DNA of 64,000 nucleotides from Entophlyctis helioformis (Eukaryota > Chytridiomycota > Chytridiomycetes > Chytridiales > Chytriomycetaceae), in assembly GCA_025526915.1 (NCBI GenBank), contig JAHLKH010000102.1:1-64000 (forward strand), written 5' to 3'. Shown here in pieces: positions 55,131 through 64,000 of the stretch. A program made the position numbers and the translations under genes. How positions within the stretch are numbered: position 1 is the stretch's first letter; every line of letters starts with the position of its first letter. A model generated the notes under the pieces. It saw only the letters and a program-made list of their open reading frames with translations. It did not search any database and was not told the DNA's origin.

Positions 55131-57490
55131 CTAGGCGTCTTTGGGCTGGTCATGAGCTGGAGATGGCGAGTCGTTGGGCGACTCGGCGGGCTGCTCAAGT
55201 GGTGCAGATGCCGATCGTTGGCTTGGAACCAGACTCGCGCCATCGTCGGACGCCTCCATGTCCTGCAGTTCAAGAGACTCGTCCATGGCAGCCACAGGCA
55301 GGCTGTCAGACGACGACGGCACGACTGCAGCAAGAGCGGCGTCTGACTCGACAGTGGTGGTGGTTTGCTGGGAAGACGACAACGACCATGCAGGCTGCTG
55401 CTGTTGCTGCTGCTGCTGGTGAAGCGATGGCTGCGCAGCCATACTCGTACCGCCCATTCCAGATAGTGTGGGCTGGACAGCTGGCGGCATTCCGGGATGG
55501 GCAAGGCTGGTTCCACCAGTAGCGGCAGCCGACCGCGGGTACGATGAGCCATAGGGCGACGAGAAGAGCGATCCATACGCCGGGTTGGCCGGCGGGGCAT
55601 ACGGCTGCGACAGGGTGCTACCGGTGAGGTTGGCTGTGAACGAGTCGCCGGTAGCACCTGGTCCGAGACCGCCGCCTGCACCGCCGCCAATACGGCCAAG
55701 CATAGGAGCGCTGCCGGACCCACTCGGGCCAAACTGTGCTGGGTTGATGCCGCCGTACATGGCGCGACCGCCGCCGTAAGGGAGCGAAGGATCAGCCAGG
55801 CCGGCATCGTGGGCCGAGCTGCGGTAGCCCGATCCAATATCGTGGATGCCGTCCCTGCCGTCGTCCTCATTGCCCTCTTCCTCGCTGCTGTCTGTGCTGC
55901 TGCTGCTGCTGCTGCTCGTGGGTTGAACCTGGTCGCCGTTTTGGCCATGCAGGTCACGGCCCATGTAACGGCCGGACGCGTCCGACGCGCCGCGCTGGCT
56001 CGCACGGCGGCCAGAGATGGCATCGTTGATGAGGTCGGCGTCGCGCTGCTCGGGAGAGCCGACCATGTCAAGCAGCTGCTCGCTGGTCACAACGCGTGGC
56101 GTCTCTTCTTCGTCGTCCAAGTCGGCGCTCATGAGCGCCTGGATGACGCGCCAAAAGGACGAGACAAAGAGCGTCTCGACAAGCATAAAGATCGAGATGA
56201 AGAAGGCGGCCGTAGTGAGCCACCAGTGGAACATGAAGTAGCTAAGGCCCTGGAAGTGTGTTTCGATGCGCAGGTTGGTGGCGTACGTCTGCAGCTTGTC
56301 CGTCGAGATGGAGACCAAGATGCGGTCCACTGGCGTTGCCTGTGGATGTGTGCCCAAGAAGAGATGTGAGAACGTCGGCAAGGATGGGCCAGCAGCGCAT
56401 ACCAGCCGACCTGCTTCTCCTCGTAGTCTTCAACAAGACGGACGGTGAACTGCTGGGATTCGAGCGAGAGGCCAAAGAGAAGCGACGTGAGCTTCCAGTA
56501 CATGTTCCACGAGCGGAAGAGCGGTGACTTGTACATCAGAATGGCCTAGATGGGTGTCGAGTCAGACGGACGATCAGACAAAGCAGTGCACGACGGCGAC
56601 AAGACGCGCGTGCATACCGGACGGCTGGCGCGAACAAGGGACGTGTTGTCCTTGGCCAGAGCGTCAATGTTGACCATGAAGTTGCCTGTCGTTGTATGCA
56701 TGCATGCGTGTTAATAGACGAGATGGTGCACACGCCGGCCGGCCGAGCCTTGGGCAGCGGCACACGAGGCGAAAGGCGCATACCCAGGTCGAGGTTGTTG
56801 TCCGAGTCGGGCACGAAAAAGTCGACAACGAGGTTGTAGTGCTGCTCGGGCTTCATGAGCGGGCCATGATACTGCAGGGCCGGTCCCGGGTTGGCGATGT
56901 CGACGAGCGCATGCGGATGAGGCGACGCCACAGCCAGGCTGGCAGCGTGACGAGCGCATGTCAATGGAGCAGTTGAACGTGGCGGCGCCGGCGCCAATCG
57001 GGCCGTCAGTCAGGCCGTCAGACAGGCCGTCAGGTCAGGCAGCGGTCAGTCGCCGAGCAGGTCAGACAGCAGCCAGACAGCAGAAGGAGAAGCACGGCAT
57101 GGCGCACCTGGACGGGCCGGCGTGTGGCAGCGTCTGCGGGTACTGCAGGTAGATGGGCACGCTGACGGCCGCCTTGGGCACATAGAGCAGGAAGAACAGC
57201 ACGTAGCCGACGACGGCGCCGACAAACAGCGTGCCAAAGACGGTGCTGAAGACGACCGAGTTGAGCGCAATCTTCTGCGTGCGCTCCGATGTGAGCTGCT
57301 CGACCACCGCCGTGACGATGGGCTCGGCGGCCATCCGCACGCTCTCGAACGAGCGCTCAAGGAACGACGGCTCGTCGGCGCCGGCGCCGGCGCTGGCGCC
57401 GTTTGTGTTTGAGGCGCCGCCCACGTTGGATGCGCCGCCGACGTCGCCGTTGAAGAGGCGGCTGCGGCTGCGCTGTCTGATCTCGCTCAT
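55131..57490 (-). CDS. SEI1: Seipin (lipid-droplet assembly protein)
   Basis: ER membrane protein organising lipid-droplet biogenesis. N-terminus MSEIRQRSRSRLFNGDVGG, first helix (VVFSTVFGTLFVGAVVGYVL), VPIYLQYPQTLPHAG; lumenal beta-sandwich with HYNLVVDFFVPDSDNNLDLG, FMVNIDALAKDN, SRPAILMYKSPLFRSWNMYW and LRIETHFQGLSYFMFHW; second helix (LTTAAFFISIFMLVETLF). A long acidic, Ser/Gly/Gln-rich cytosolic C-terminus ends QPKDA at 55131, much longer than in yeast. Four or so exons. Divergent from the capping enzyme across 160 bp. Confidence 0.92.
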
Positions 57491-57650
57491 CTTCTGGGCA
57501 CGAGTGTGAGCGGGCTGCGATGGGTGGATCGACGGGCGTAAGGGTGGATCGACAGGCGTAAGGACGTAAGGATGGGCGTAAGAACCAACCGACAGACCTT
57601 GTGCGTTGTGGGCAAAGCCGTTTCTTTCCGCGCATTTCGCCATTGCCAGC
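57491..57650. promoter_or_regulatory. Divergent promoter (seipin / capping enzyme)
   Basis: 160 bp between two divergent ATGs with a short direct repeat, GGTGGATCGACAGGCGTAAGG-like, near 57520-57560. Confidence 0.4.
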
Positions 57651-57795
57651 ATGCTGCCCGCCATTCCCGGCGAGCGCGTGCGCGACAGCAGGCTGCTGCG
57701 GGCTCTGCGCGAGCAGGTGGCCGACCTCGTGCAGTTCAACGGCAACCCAAACCGGTGCGTGTGGTCGTAGTGGTCGTAGTGGTTGTGGTTGTATA

Positions 57796-57849
<54 letters not shown>

Positions 57850-59411
57850 ACAACCAACCAACCTGTTGACCAACCGACTGACCCGCATCCTCGCCGGCCC
57901 AGGTTCCCCGGCGCACAGCCCGTCAGCTTCGCCGCCGCGCACATCCAGGAGCTGCACCGGGAAGACTACTACGTCAGCGAAAAGGCCGACGGCGTGCGCT
58001 GCATCATGTTTGCGGCCGGCCCCTCCAACCACCGGCCGTTTGGCGGCGAGACCTACCTGGTGCGTGCCCGGCGTGTTGCCTGCGTCCTGTCCGACTCGGC
58101 TGACACTGGCGATCCTACGCTCCAGATTGACCGCAAGAACGACTACTACCGGCTGGATCTCGCCTTGCCTGTTCCGGGCAGCAGCAGCAGCGGCCGCGAC
58201 TCAGACATCAGGTTCCATTCCAACACGTTGCTGGACGGCGAGCTTGTGCTTGAAGCCAAAAAGGACAAGGTGGGCCGTGCATGCGCAGCTCTGGTGCACG
58301 CGACCCTGCCGTCTGCCGTCCACTCACACGGCCACGGTCGTGGTGGACTTGAACTGGATCCTTCCTCCTTCTCCTCCCGTCGCGCACGGTCCAGGTCACT
58401 GGGGCCGAGCACCACGAGCTCTTTTACATGTTTTTTGACGCCATGGTCATGGACGGCAAGTATCTATGTGATCGGCCATACAACAAACGCCTTGCGGTGA
58501 GTCGGCCCTGCCTTGCCATGTACATCCAAGCCATTGCCACTTCCCTTTGCTCATTGCCACGCTCCTGGCCTGCACACGCCGGACAGTACCTGCGCCAAGA
58601 CATTGTCAAGCCGTACATGGAGCTGTCGCAGCGCATGCCGCAGTACACGTCCGGTCATCCGTTCCGCATGATCCAGAAGCGCGTCCAGTTCTCGTATGGC
58701 ATTGACGTGGTGTTTAATCAAATGCAGGGCTACAACCACAAGACGGACGGCGTCATTTTCACGTCGGTGGTGGCCCCCTATACCCTGGGCACGTGCTCGA
58801 AAATGTGGGTGCATGCGTGTATGCGAGCATGGCATTGAAAGGCATTGGAGGCATGCCAGGGGATGCCAGGGGATTGCCTGCTTGGTACTGATGCGCGACG
58901 CGGTGGGTCCGGTGGCAGGCTCAAGTGGAAACCGTCCGACGAGAACACGGTCGATTTCAAGGTGCTCTCGGCCCGATCGACGCCAGACGGGCCCGAGTAT
59001 CGCATCGGCATCATGGAGAACGGCGACCGGCACTCGGACTTTGGCGTTCTCACGCTGGACGACCACCTTGCCCAAGAGTACGTGTCCCGCTGCCATCACG
59101 GCGGTGTCTGACTGCGTGCAGCCTCGCATGCCTGCACTGACCGACAGAGACGCTTGCGTCCCTTTTGCGCGCACAGATGGGCTGCCCGTCCGCCTGTCGG
59201 CCGGATTGTCGAGTGCAGGTACGATCCAGACTGGCCTGGCCGGTGGCGGTTCTCGCGCTTCAGAGACGACAAGACGACGGCCAACCATGTCAGCACATAC
59301 AACAGCATCATGCAGTCGATTGCGGACAATGTCGACAAGGACACGCTCATCACGGCTGCACCCTCGATTCGCAGTGCCTGGAAGCAACGAGAGAGTCACG
59401 CGCCAAACTAG
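57651..59411 (+). CDS. CEG1: mRNA-capping guanylyltransferase
   Basis: Transfers GMP to the 5' diphosphate end of pre-mRNA. Exon 1 ends FNGNPNR. Intron 1 contains a (TGCC)n array. Then FPGAQPVSFAAAHIQELHRE and motif I EKADGVR (KxDGxR) with the nucleotidylated Lys. Also LLDGELVLEAKK (motif III region), HELFYMFFDAMVMDGKYLC, HKTDGVIFTSVVAPYTLGT (motif IV region), LKWKPSDENTVDFKVL (motif V) and VECRYDPDWPGRWRFSRFRD (OB-fold, motif VI region). This is the stand-alone fungal form; no triphosphatase domain is fused. Stop TAG at 59409-59411. Confidence 0.94.
57796..57849. repeat. (TGCC)n array in capping-enzyme intron 1
   Basis: About 13 uninterrupted TGCC units. Confidence 0.95.
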
Positions 59412-59473
59412 GCAGTCCCTCCTGCTCCCCCACCTTTGCTGTCGCCTTGCTGTACTATATTAAACAAGGGCTT

Positions 59474-59578
59474 GCGTGTGTATGTGTGTGTGTGTGTGTG
59501 TGGTGTGTGTGTGTGTGTGTGTGTGTGTCGGCGTTGGTGTGACTCAAGTCTTCATTCTTCTTGTGTGTGTGTGTGTGC
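59474..59578. repeat. (TG)n microsatellites in the 3' intergenic region
   Basis: Two TG runs (59474-59528 and 59561-59578) between the convergent capping-enzyme and DEF1-like genes. Confidence 0.95.
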
Positions 59579-59712
59579 AAGTTCCAACGCAACTGCTACC
59601 CAAGCACTCCTAGACTCTCCAAAAACAACCCTCCCTTGCCAAGCCTTGCATGTGTTGGTGAACACAAACGCAAACGAGAGCGCGTCTGGGTTAGGTCGAC
59701 CTGCAGACCGAC

Positions 59713-62700
59713 CTAGTTCTGTCCGTTCCAGTATCCCTGTCGCTGCTGCTGCTGTCCATTCGTGCCACCGGCCGCGGCAGTGTATCCGGCATTGCCTGGG
59801 TATTGCTGGTGCATCAAGTGCGGTTGGTAGCCGGGATGCACGCCCTGGAACTGGTGGTGTTGGCCATAGTAGCCTGTCGCAGGCACGCCGTGCGTCTGCG
59901 CAGCTCCCTGGTGCGATGCGGCACCCTGGTTACCCGCCTGGCCCTGACCGGCTCCAGCCATGGATGCCTGCGGCTGCTGGCCCTGCTGCTGGCCTGCATT
60001 CTGGCCTTGCTGCTGACCAGCCTGGCCGCCCTGCTGCTGCTGCTGCTGCTGGCCCTGCTGCTGGCCGTACTTTTGCGAGTCGTACGGCTGGCGGGACTGG
60101 CGGTTCTGTTGGGCGAGACACGGTCCATCGAATCGCGTCAGACGTGTGTCCATGGATCAAGCAACCATGGCACGTCATGGCCAGCACACAAATCCATTAC
60201 CTGCTGCTTGTAGTCGGTTGTCTTGCCAGATCCGCCAATGTGGCCCGTGAAGCCGCCAAAGTTTTGCTGGACCGAGTACGCGCTGCTCATGCCCTTGTTG
60301 TAGTCCATCGGAATGTTGCCAAGGTTGACGTTGGTGATCTCGTCGTAGCTGGGGTAGAATGGCTGGCCGGACGGCGTCGAGTAGGCGTATGCTCCAGCCG
60401 TGTTGCCAGAACCAGGAGCACCAGCACCAGCAAGGCTTCCGCCGAGTCCTGCCGGTGCTGTGCTGCCGGGCTGCATGAGGCCGGCGGGCTTTCCAACCTG
60501 CTGTCCAGCAGCAGCCTGGGCATTGAGCGCGCCGACACCGCCAGCGGGACCGCCCGCAGCAGGTGCAGACGACGGCGACGGCTGAGCAAAGTTGGGGTAC
60601 ACAGACTTGTTAACGTACTGCTGGCCGTAGATGTTGCCGCTCTGGTAGGCAGCCTGGTACTGGTTGGGCAAGTAGTAGGGGTAGTAAGGGTAAGGCACGT
60701 GGAAGCCTGCTTGAGCCTGCTGTGCTTGGTTCTGCAGAGAGGGCTGGGTAGCCTGTGCAGCACCAAGAGCCGGCTGCTGGAGACCGCCAAGCTGGGGGCC
60801 GGCTTGCGACGATGCACCAAGAGTGTCCTGGGGGTACTTTGAGCCCTGAGCAGAGGCATACGTCGACGGGTCGATGGCGTGCGGATAGTAGCCCTAGACG
60901 GAAGGATCGCCAGAGAAGACGATGCAAGTTAGCCATCAGGGAAAGTGTGCCGAAACGCGGGTCAGCGTGACCGTCAGCATACCATGGCAGCAGCGCGGGC
61001 CTGCTCGGTGCCGTAGAGGTTGTAGTCGTGCACGCCACCCAGGTGGGCCATGCCAAAGGCGGTTGCCTGCTGGTTGGGGAAGTAGGATCCGTAGGGGTGC
61101 AGGTTGGGAAGGCCAGGAGCGCCGGCTGCGATGCCGGACACGGCAGAGGGAATCTGCTGCTGCTGCTGGAGACCAATGGGGGCAGGCTGGACAGTCTCAG
61201 ACACAGCAGGCTTGGCGGCAGGGGCGGAAGCGGTCTGCGTGGGCGAGACGGCCGGCGCGGCGCGAGCGGGCTGCTGGTTCTGGACGGGCGAGGGCGAACG
61301 CTGGACAGGCGGAGCCTTTTCGGGGGCAGCCGCAGCAACCGATCCAAACGCGGTTGTCGCATCGGCCGACTCGTCCACATTGCCAATCTTGAGCGAACCA
61401 AACTGGACGCCGATCGAGCCAAGGGTTGCGTTTGACGGCATAACGACGGCCTGGTCCTGGCGGAGCTTGCGGGCGGCCTGGCCACGAGCCTGCTGCTGCT
61501 GTTGCTGCTGCTTGAGGCCGGGAGGAACAGCGGTTGAAGCCACAGGTGAAGACTGAGCCTGTGCAGGCACCGCGTGCTCAGAAGGCACGGCGGCAGCAGG
61601 CAAGACAGCCTCTGCGGGGACAGGGGACGATTGTGCGGAGCGGGGCTGAGACTTGAGAGTGGGGGATGCATTAGAGCTCTTGACAGAAGAAGGTACAGCG
61701 ACTGGCTTTGCAGAGTCGAGGACAGGCGAGGCACGGCCACTGGCCTGTGCTGTGCTGTTGGTAGATGTGGTGGCGGGAGCAGGAGCAGGAACGGCGGCAG
61801 GTGCAATGGCAGGCGCGGCCTCGTCCTTTTGCGAGCGTGCGGGAGACTTTGACTTTGCACGGCGGGTTTGCTTGCTTGGCTGCTCGGCAGAGGATGCAGC
61901 GGCTTGGACGACGGGCACTGCGACGGGTGCAGGCTCGGGACGTCTGTCACGGACATTGGATGAGCGTCAGGGTCAGAGGGAGGTGTGATGGAAGGCGCAG
62001 GACGGCAAGATGCGACTCGCGAGAGATGGACATACCCCTTGACAAGCTGTGCCCAAGACGTCTTGGGTTGAGGAGCCTTGGCAGCCGTCGCGGGTGCAGA
62101 CACTACCGGAGCAGACGCCTTCTTTTCCGACTTGGGCTCAGGGGCAGGAGCTGCAGGCTCGCCCCAACCGACGCCCCAACCTTCAGTGGAAGCAGTCGCA
62201 GCGGGAGCGGCTGGCTCGGACGCGTCCCAGGCACCAGAAGCCTCTGCAGGCGCAGCAGTGTCCGCAGAGTCTGCCGAGCCCCATCCGCCGTCTGTTGGCT
62301 TTGTGGTGTCAGCAGCGACCTTGCTGGCCCACGACTGGGCAGAGTCGCCGCCGTTTTGGAACTGTCCAGACACGGGTCTGTCGCCACCTGTTGATGGTTT
62401 TACAGGATTAGCCAACAAGATCAGGGGGTGAGCAGCCGACATCAGCGTGTGCGTCATGGAGCGGCGACAGCAGTCTTTGCAAGACAAGTCAGGGACAGGA
62501 CAGGGACAGACCTTGAGGACGCCCCTCGCCGCGGAGTCCGCCACGGCTGCCACCGCGACCACCGCCACGACCACCACGGAAGCCACCACGCGCAGCCGGT
62601 GCACCTTTGAAGCAGCGAGCCAAGAAAGCGTTAGGAAAAGACAAGGGACAGCAAGAAAAAAGGATAGCGAGACACTGCCTTACCTCGCGAGCGGTCCGTG

Positions 62701-63726
62701 TCGGACTGTTGCTGGAAGGACTGTTTGGCGGACACGCCAGAAGCAGGGCGTTGGGAGACGGGACGCTCGCGATCAACAAATCCAGACGAGTTGGAAGGCA
62801 GCTGCTGCGACTTGGGTCTGTCCTTCTTCTTGGACGTCTTGACTTCGCCCCACTGTTCGGCAAGGCCTATGTGGCGGGAGAGGGGCACGCAGGGAGGATG
62901 GAGTCAGCCATTGGTGCCAAACGGAGACGATCCCGAGAGATGTCGAGGGGCCAGCGCAAGCCAAATCTCATGCCCAATGCAGCAGCAGGGCGGAATGGCG
63001 TGTGCATGTGATCACGAGACGGAGTGCAGGCAGAGAGCGGCATGGGGGACCAGGGGGGCGCAGACGCACGGAGCGGAGAGTGCGGAGCTCGAGTGGTGGT
63101 GGTGGTGGTGGTGGTGGTGGGGACGGGTGAGGGGAGAGCAGAGACGAGAGGCGGCAGCGGTGGCAGACGAGAGAGGGGCGCTGGTGTGGAGCAGCCCGGG
63201 CAGCAAGCGGGGCAGGCGGGTCCAGGCCTGCTCAGGCAGGCAGGCCAAGCAGACAGGTTGGCGGGCAGTGAATCGCACGAGTCGGGTCACCGACCGGATG
63301 GCAGCCAGGCAACACGGCGGTGATGCCAGCAACATGGGAACAGGGCGACCAGCAGGGCAGCCCAAGGCAGGCAGGCAGGCAGGCAGGCAGATGCGAGGCA
63401 GGCAGCACGAAGCAGGCAGCCCAAGGCAGCACGAGACAGCAGATGGGAACAGACACACACACACACGCACCCTCGCTAATCCGGGAAACGGCCACGTCCA
63501 AGTCGCCTTGGGTCTCGTCGAGGATGGCCAGCAGGTCGGGCTCGGACCAGGTGTCGAAGATGTCTCTGAGCGAGGCCAGCTGCGAGCGGTACAGGGCCTT
63601 GAGGCGCTGCGAGCGGTCGTCGAGGGCGGGCTTTGCGGGCTTTGCGGATGTGCTGGAGGGGGTGTGGGTGGATGCTGCGGCGTGGGGCCGAGGGGCCGCG
63701 ACGGGCTCTTTGTGGCTGCTCACCAT
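59713..63726 (-). CDS. DEF1: DEF1-like CUE-domain, Gln/Ala/Pro-rich protein
   Basis: The first exon (ATG 63724-63726) holds a Pro/Ala/Ser N-terminus then a CUE domain: LASLRDIFDTWSEPDLLAI and LDETQGDLDVAVSRISEG, continued after an intron by LAEQWGEVKTSKKKDRPKSQ, the hallmark order of fungal Def1. Next is an RGG block (GGFRGGRGGGRGGSRGG), Trp/Ala/Glu repeats (SWASKVAADTTKPTDGGWGS, SWAQLVKG), a long Pro/Ala/Ser/Gln linker and Tyr/Gln/Gly-rich C-terminal exons ending GYWNGQN. Yeast Def1 promotes RNA polymerase II ubiquitination after DNA damage and binds promoters. Metazoan UBAP2/Lingerer proteins have a similar UBA-RGG layout and are the main alternative. Confidence 0.85.
63092..63121. repeat. 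(TGG)n repeat in DEF1-like intron
   Basis: Ten GGT/TGG triplets between the CUE exon and the LAEQWGEV exon. Confidence 0.9.
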
Positions 63727-64000
63727 GGCTGGGTCTGGGCGGGTGTGGGCGGGTGTGGGAGAGGGGCTGGTGCTGGTGCTGGTGCTGGGCTTGGCTGGCT
63801 GGGCTGGCTGGCTGGCTGGCTGGGCTGGGAACGAACGAGCAAACGGGCTGGTGAAGGTGCGTGAGACAGGCGTGAGACAGGCAGGCAGCGTGAGACAACG
63901 AGCGTGAGACAGCAGTGAGACAACGAGCGTGCGTGAGACAGAGAGATCGCCGGCTTGCCACGCACTTTGCAATTCTGGGGAAAGGGCCGGATGGACGAGC
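63727..64000. promoter_or_regulatory. Upstream region of the DEF1-like gene
   Basis: Contains GGCT and GTGAGACA-type simple repeats. It is presumed promoter and 5' UTR, cut by the window end. Confidence 0.35.

Noticed and set aside
57736..58032. Minus-strand (AGRQ)n protein antisense to capping-enzyme intron 1
   Set aside because: Translation of the TGCC microsatellite; no other coding sign.
60610..62604. Minus-strand 664-codon frame overlapping the DEF1-like gene
   Set aside because: It mixes one true exon with a shifted Pro/Leu/Ser shadow of the following exons; the conserved Gln/Ala composition lies in the other frame.
1..64000. tRNA, rRNA, transposase, reverse transcriptase or viral genes
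   Set aside because: Scanned for and not seen; no hallmark motifs on either strand.

Overview
The window is a gene-dense, GC-rich nuclear segment from a eukaryote with many short spliceosomal introns, mostly 55-200 nt and up to about 430 nt. Several loci are typically fungal: a DEF1-like CUE/Gln-rich factor, a VNX1-type antiporter with a YccF N-terminus, a sucrase/ferredoxin-like protein, a CBM21 PP1-targeting subunit and an ATG11 scaffold. An EFCAB9-like EF-hand protein and a TPPP/p25-alpha protein point to a flagellum, and a UHRF1-type protein with an SRA domain points to 5-methylcytosine reading. Together these suggest a zoosporic early-diverging fungus (chytrid or blastocladiomycete grade). 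That is inference; no rRNA or marker locus is present to place it.

Layout. 0-7.4 kb: insulin-degrading enzyme (minus) and UHRF1 (plus), divergent across 51 bp. 7.7-15.4 kb (all minus): VNX1-like antiporter with several frame breaks, a small secreted Cys-containing protein and a BCS1-like AAA ATPase. 15.4-17.7 kb: low-complexity tract with at most one weak gene. 17.7-19.2 kb (plus): basic-secretory-protein-type metallopeptidase with an internal duplication. 19.4-25.8 kb (minus): START-domain protein and anoctamin. 26.3-27.8 kb (plus): SR splicing factor. 28.0-29.4 kb (minus): EFCAB9-like protein and a broken ELMO-like locus. 29.5-32.6 kb (plus): double-CDGSH tail-anchored protein and JMJD6. 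32.7-39.4 kb (minus): a small hypothetical protein, a vWA membrane protein with an integrin-beta/Sib-like tail and a PP1 glycogen-targeting subunit. 39.4-41.8 kb: repeat-rich and gene-poor. 41.8-45.7 kb (minus): TPPP, Suc_Fer-like protein and lipoate ligase. 45.7-47.3 kb (plus): SEH1. 47.4-49.3 kb (minus): unidentified protein. 49.5-55.0 kb (plus): ATG11. 55.1-57.5 kb (minus): seipin. 57.7-59.4 kb (plus): capping guanylyltransferase. 59.7-63.7 kb (minus): DEF1-like.

The genes do not form a pathway cluster; this is ordinary housekeeping synteny with very tight spacing, convergent AATAAA signals and divergent starts separated by 0-490 bp. The main items of interest are the Sib/integrin-like adhesion receptor, the EFCAB9 and TPPP flagellar proteins, the UHRF1 protein, the peptidase with a dead N-terminal repeat, the shared CATG start of SEH1 and lipoate ligase, GC-AG introns in two nearby genes, and a recurrent pattern of single-base frame breaks at homopolymers. 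Exon boundaries were placed by eye, so exon-level detail is approximate unless a position is given.
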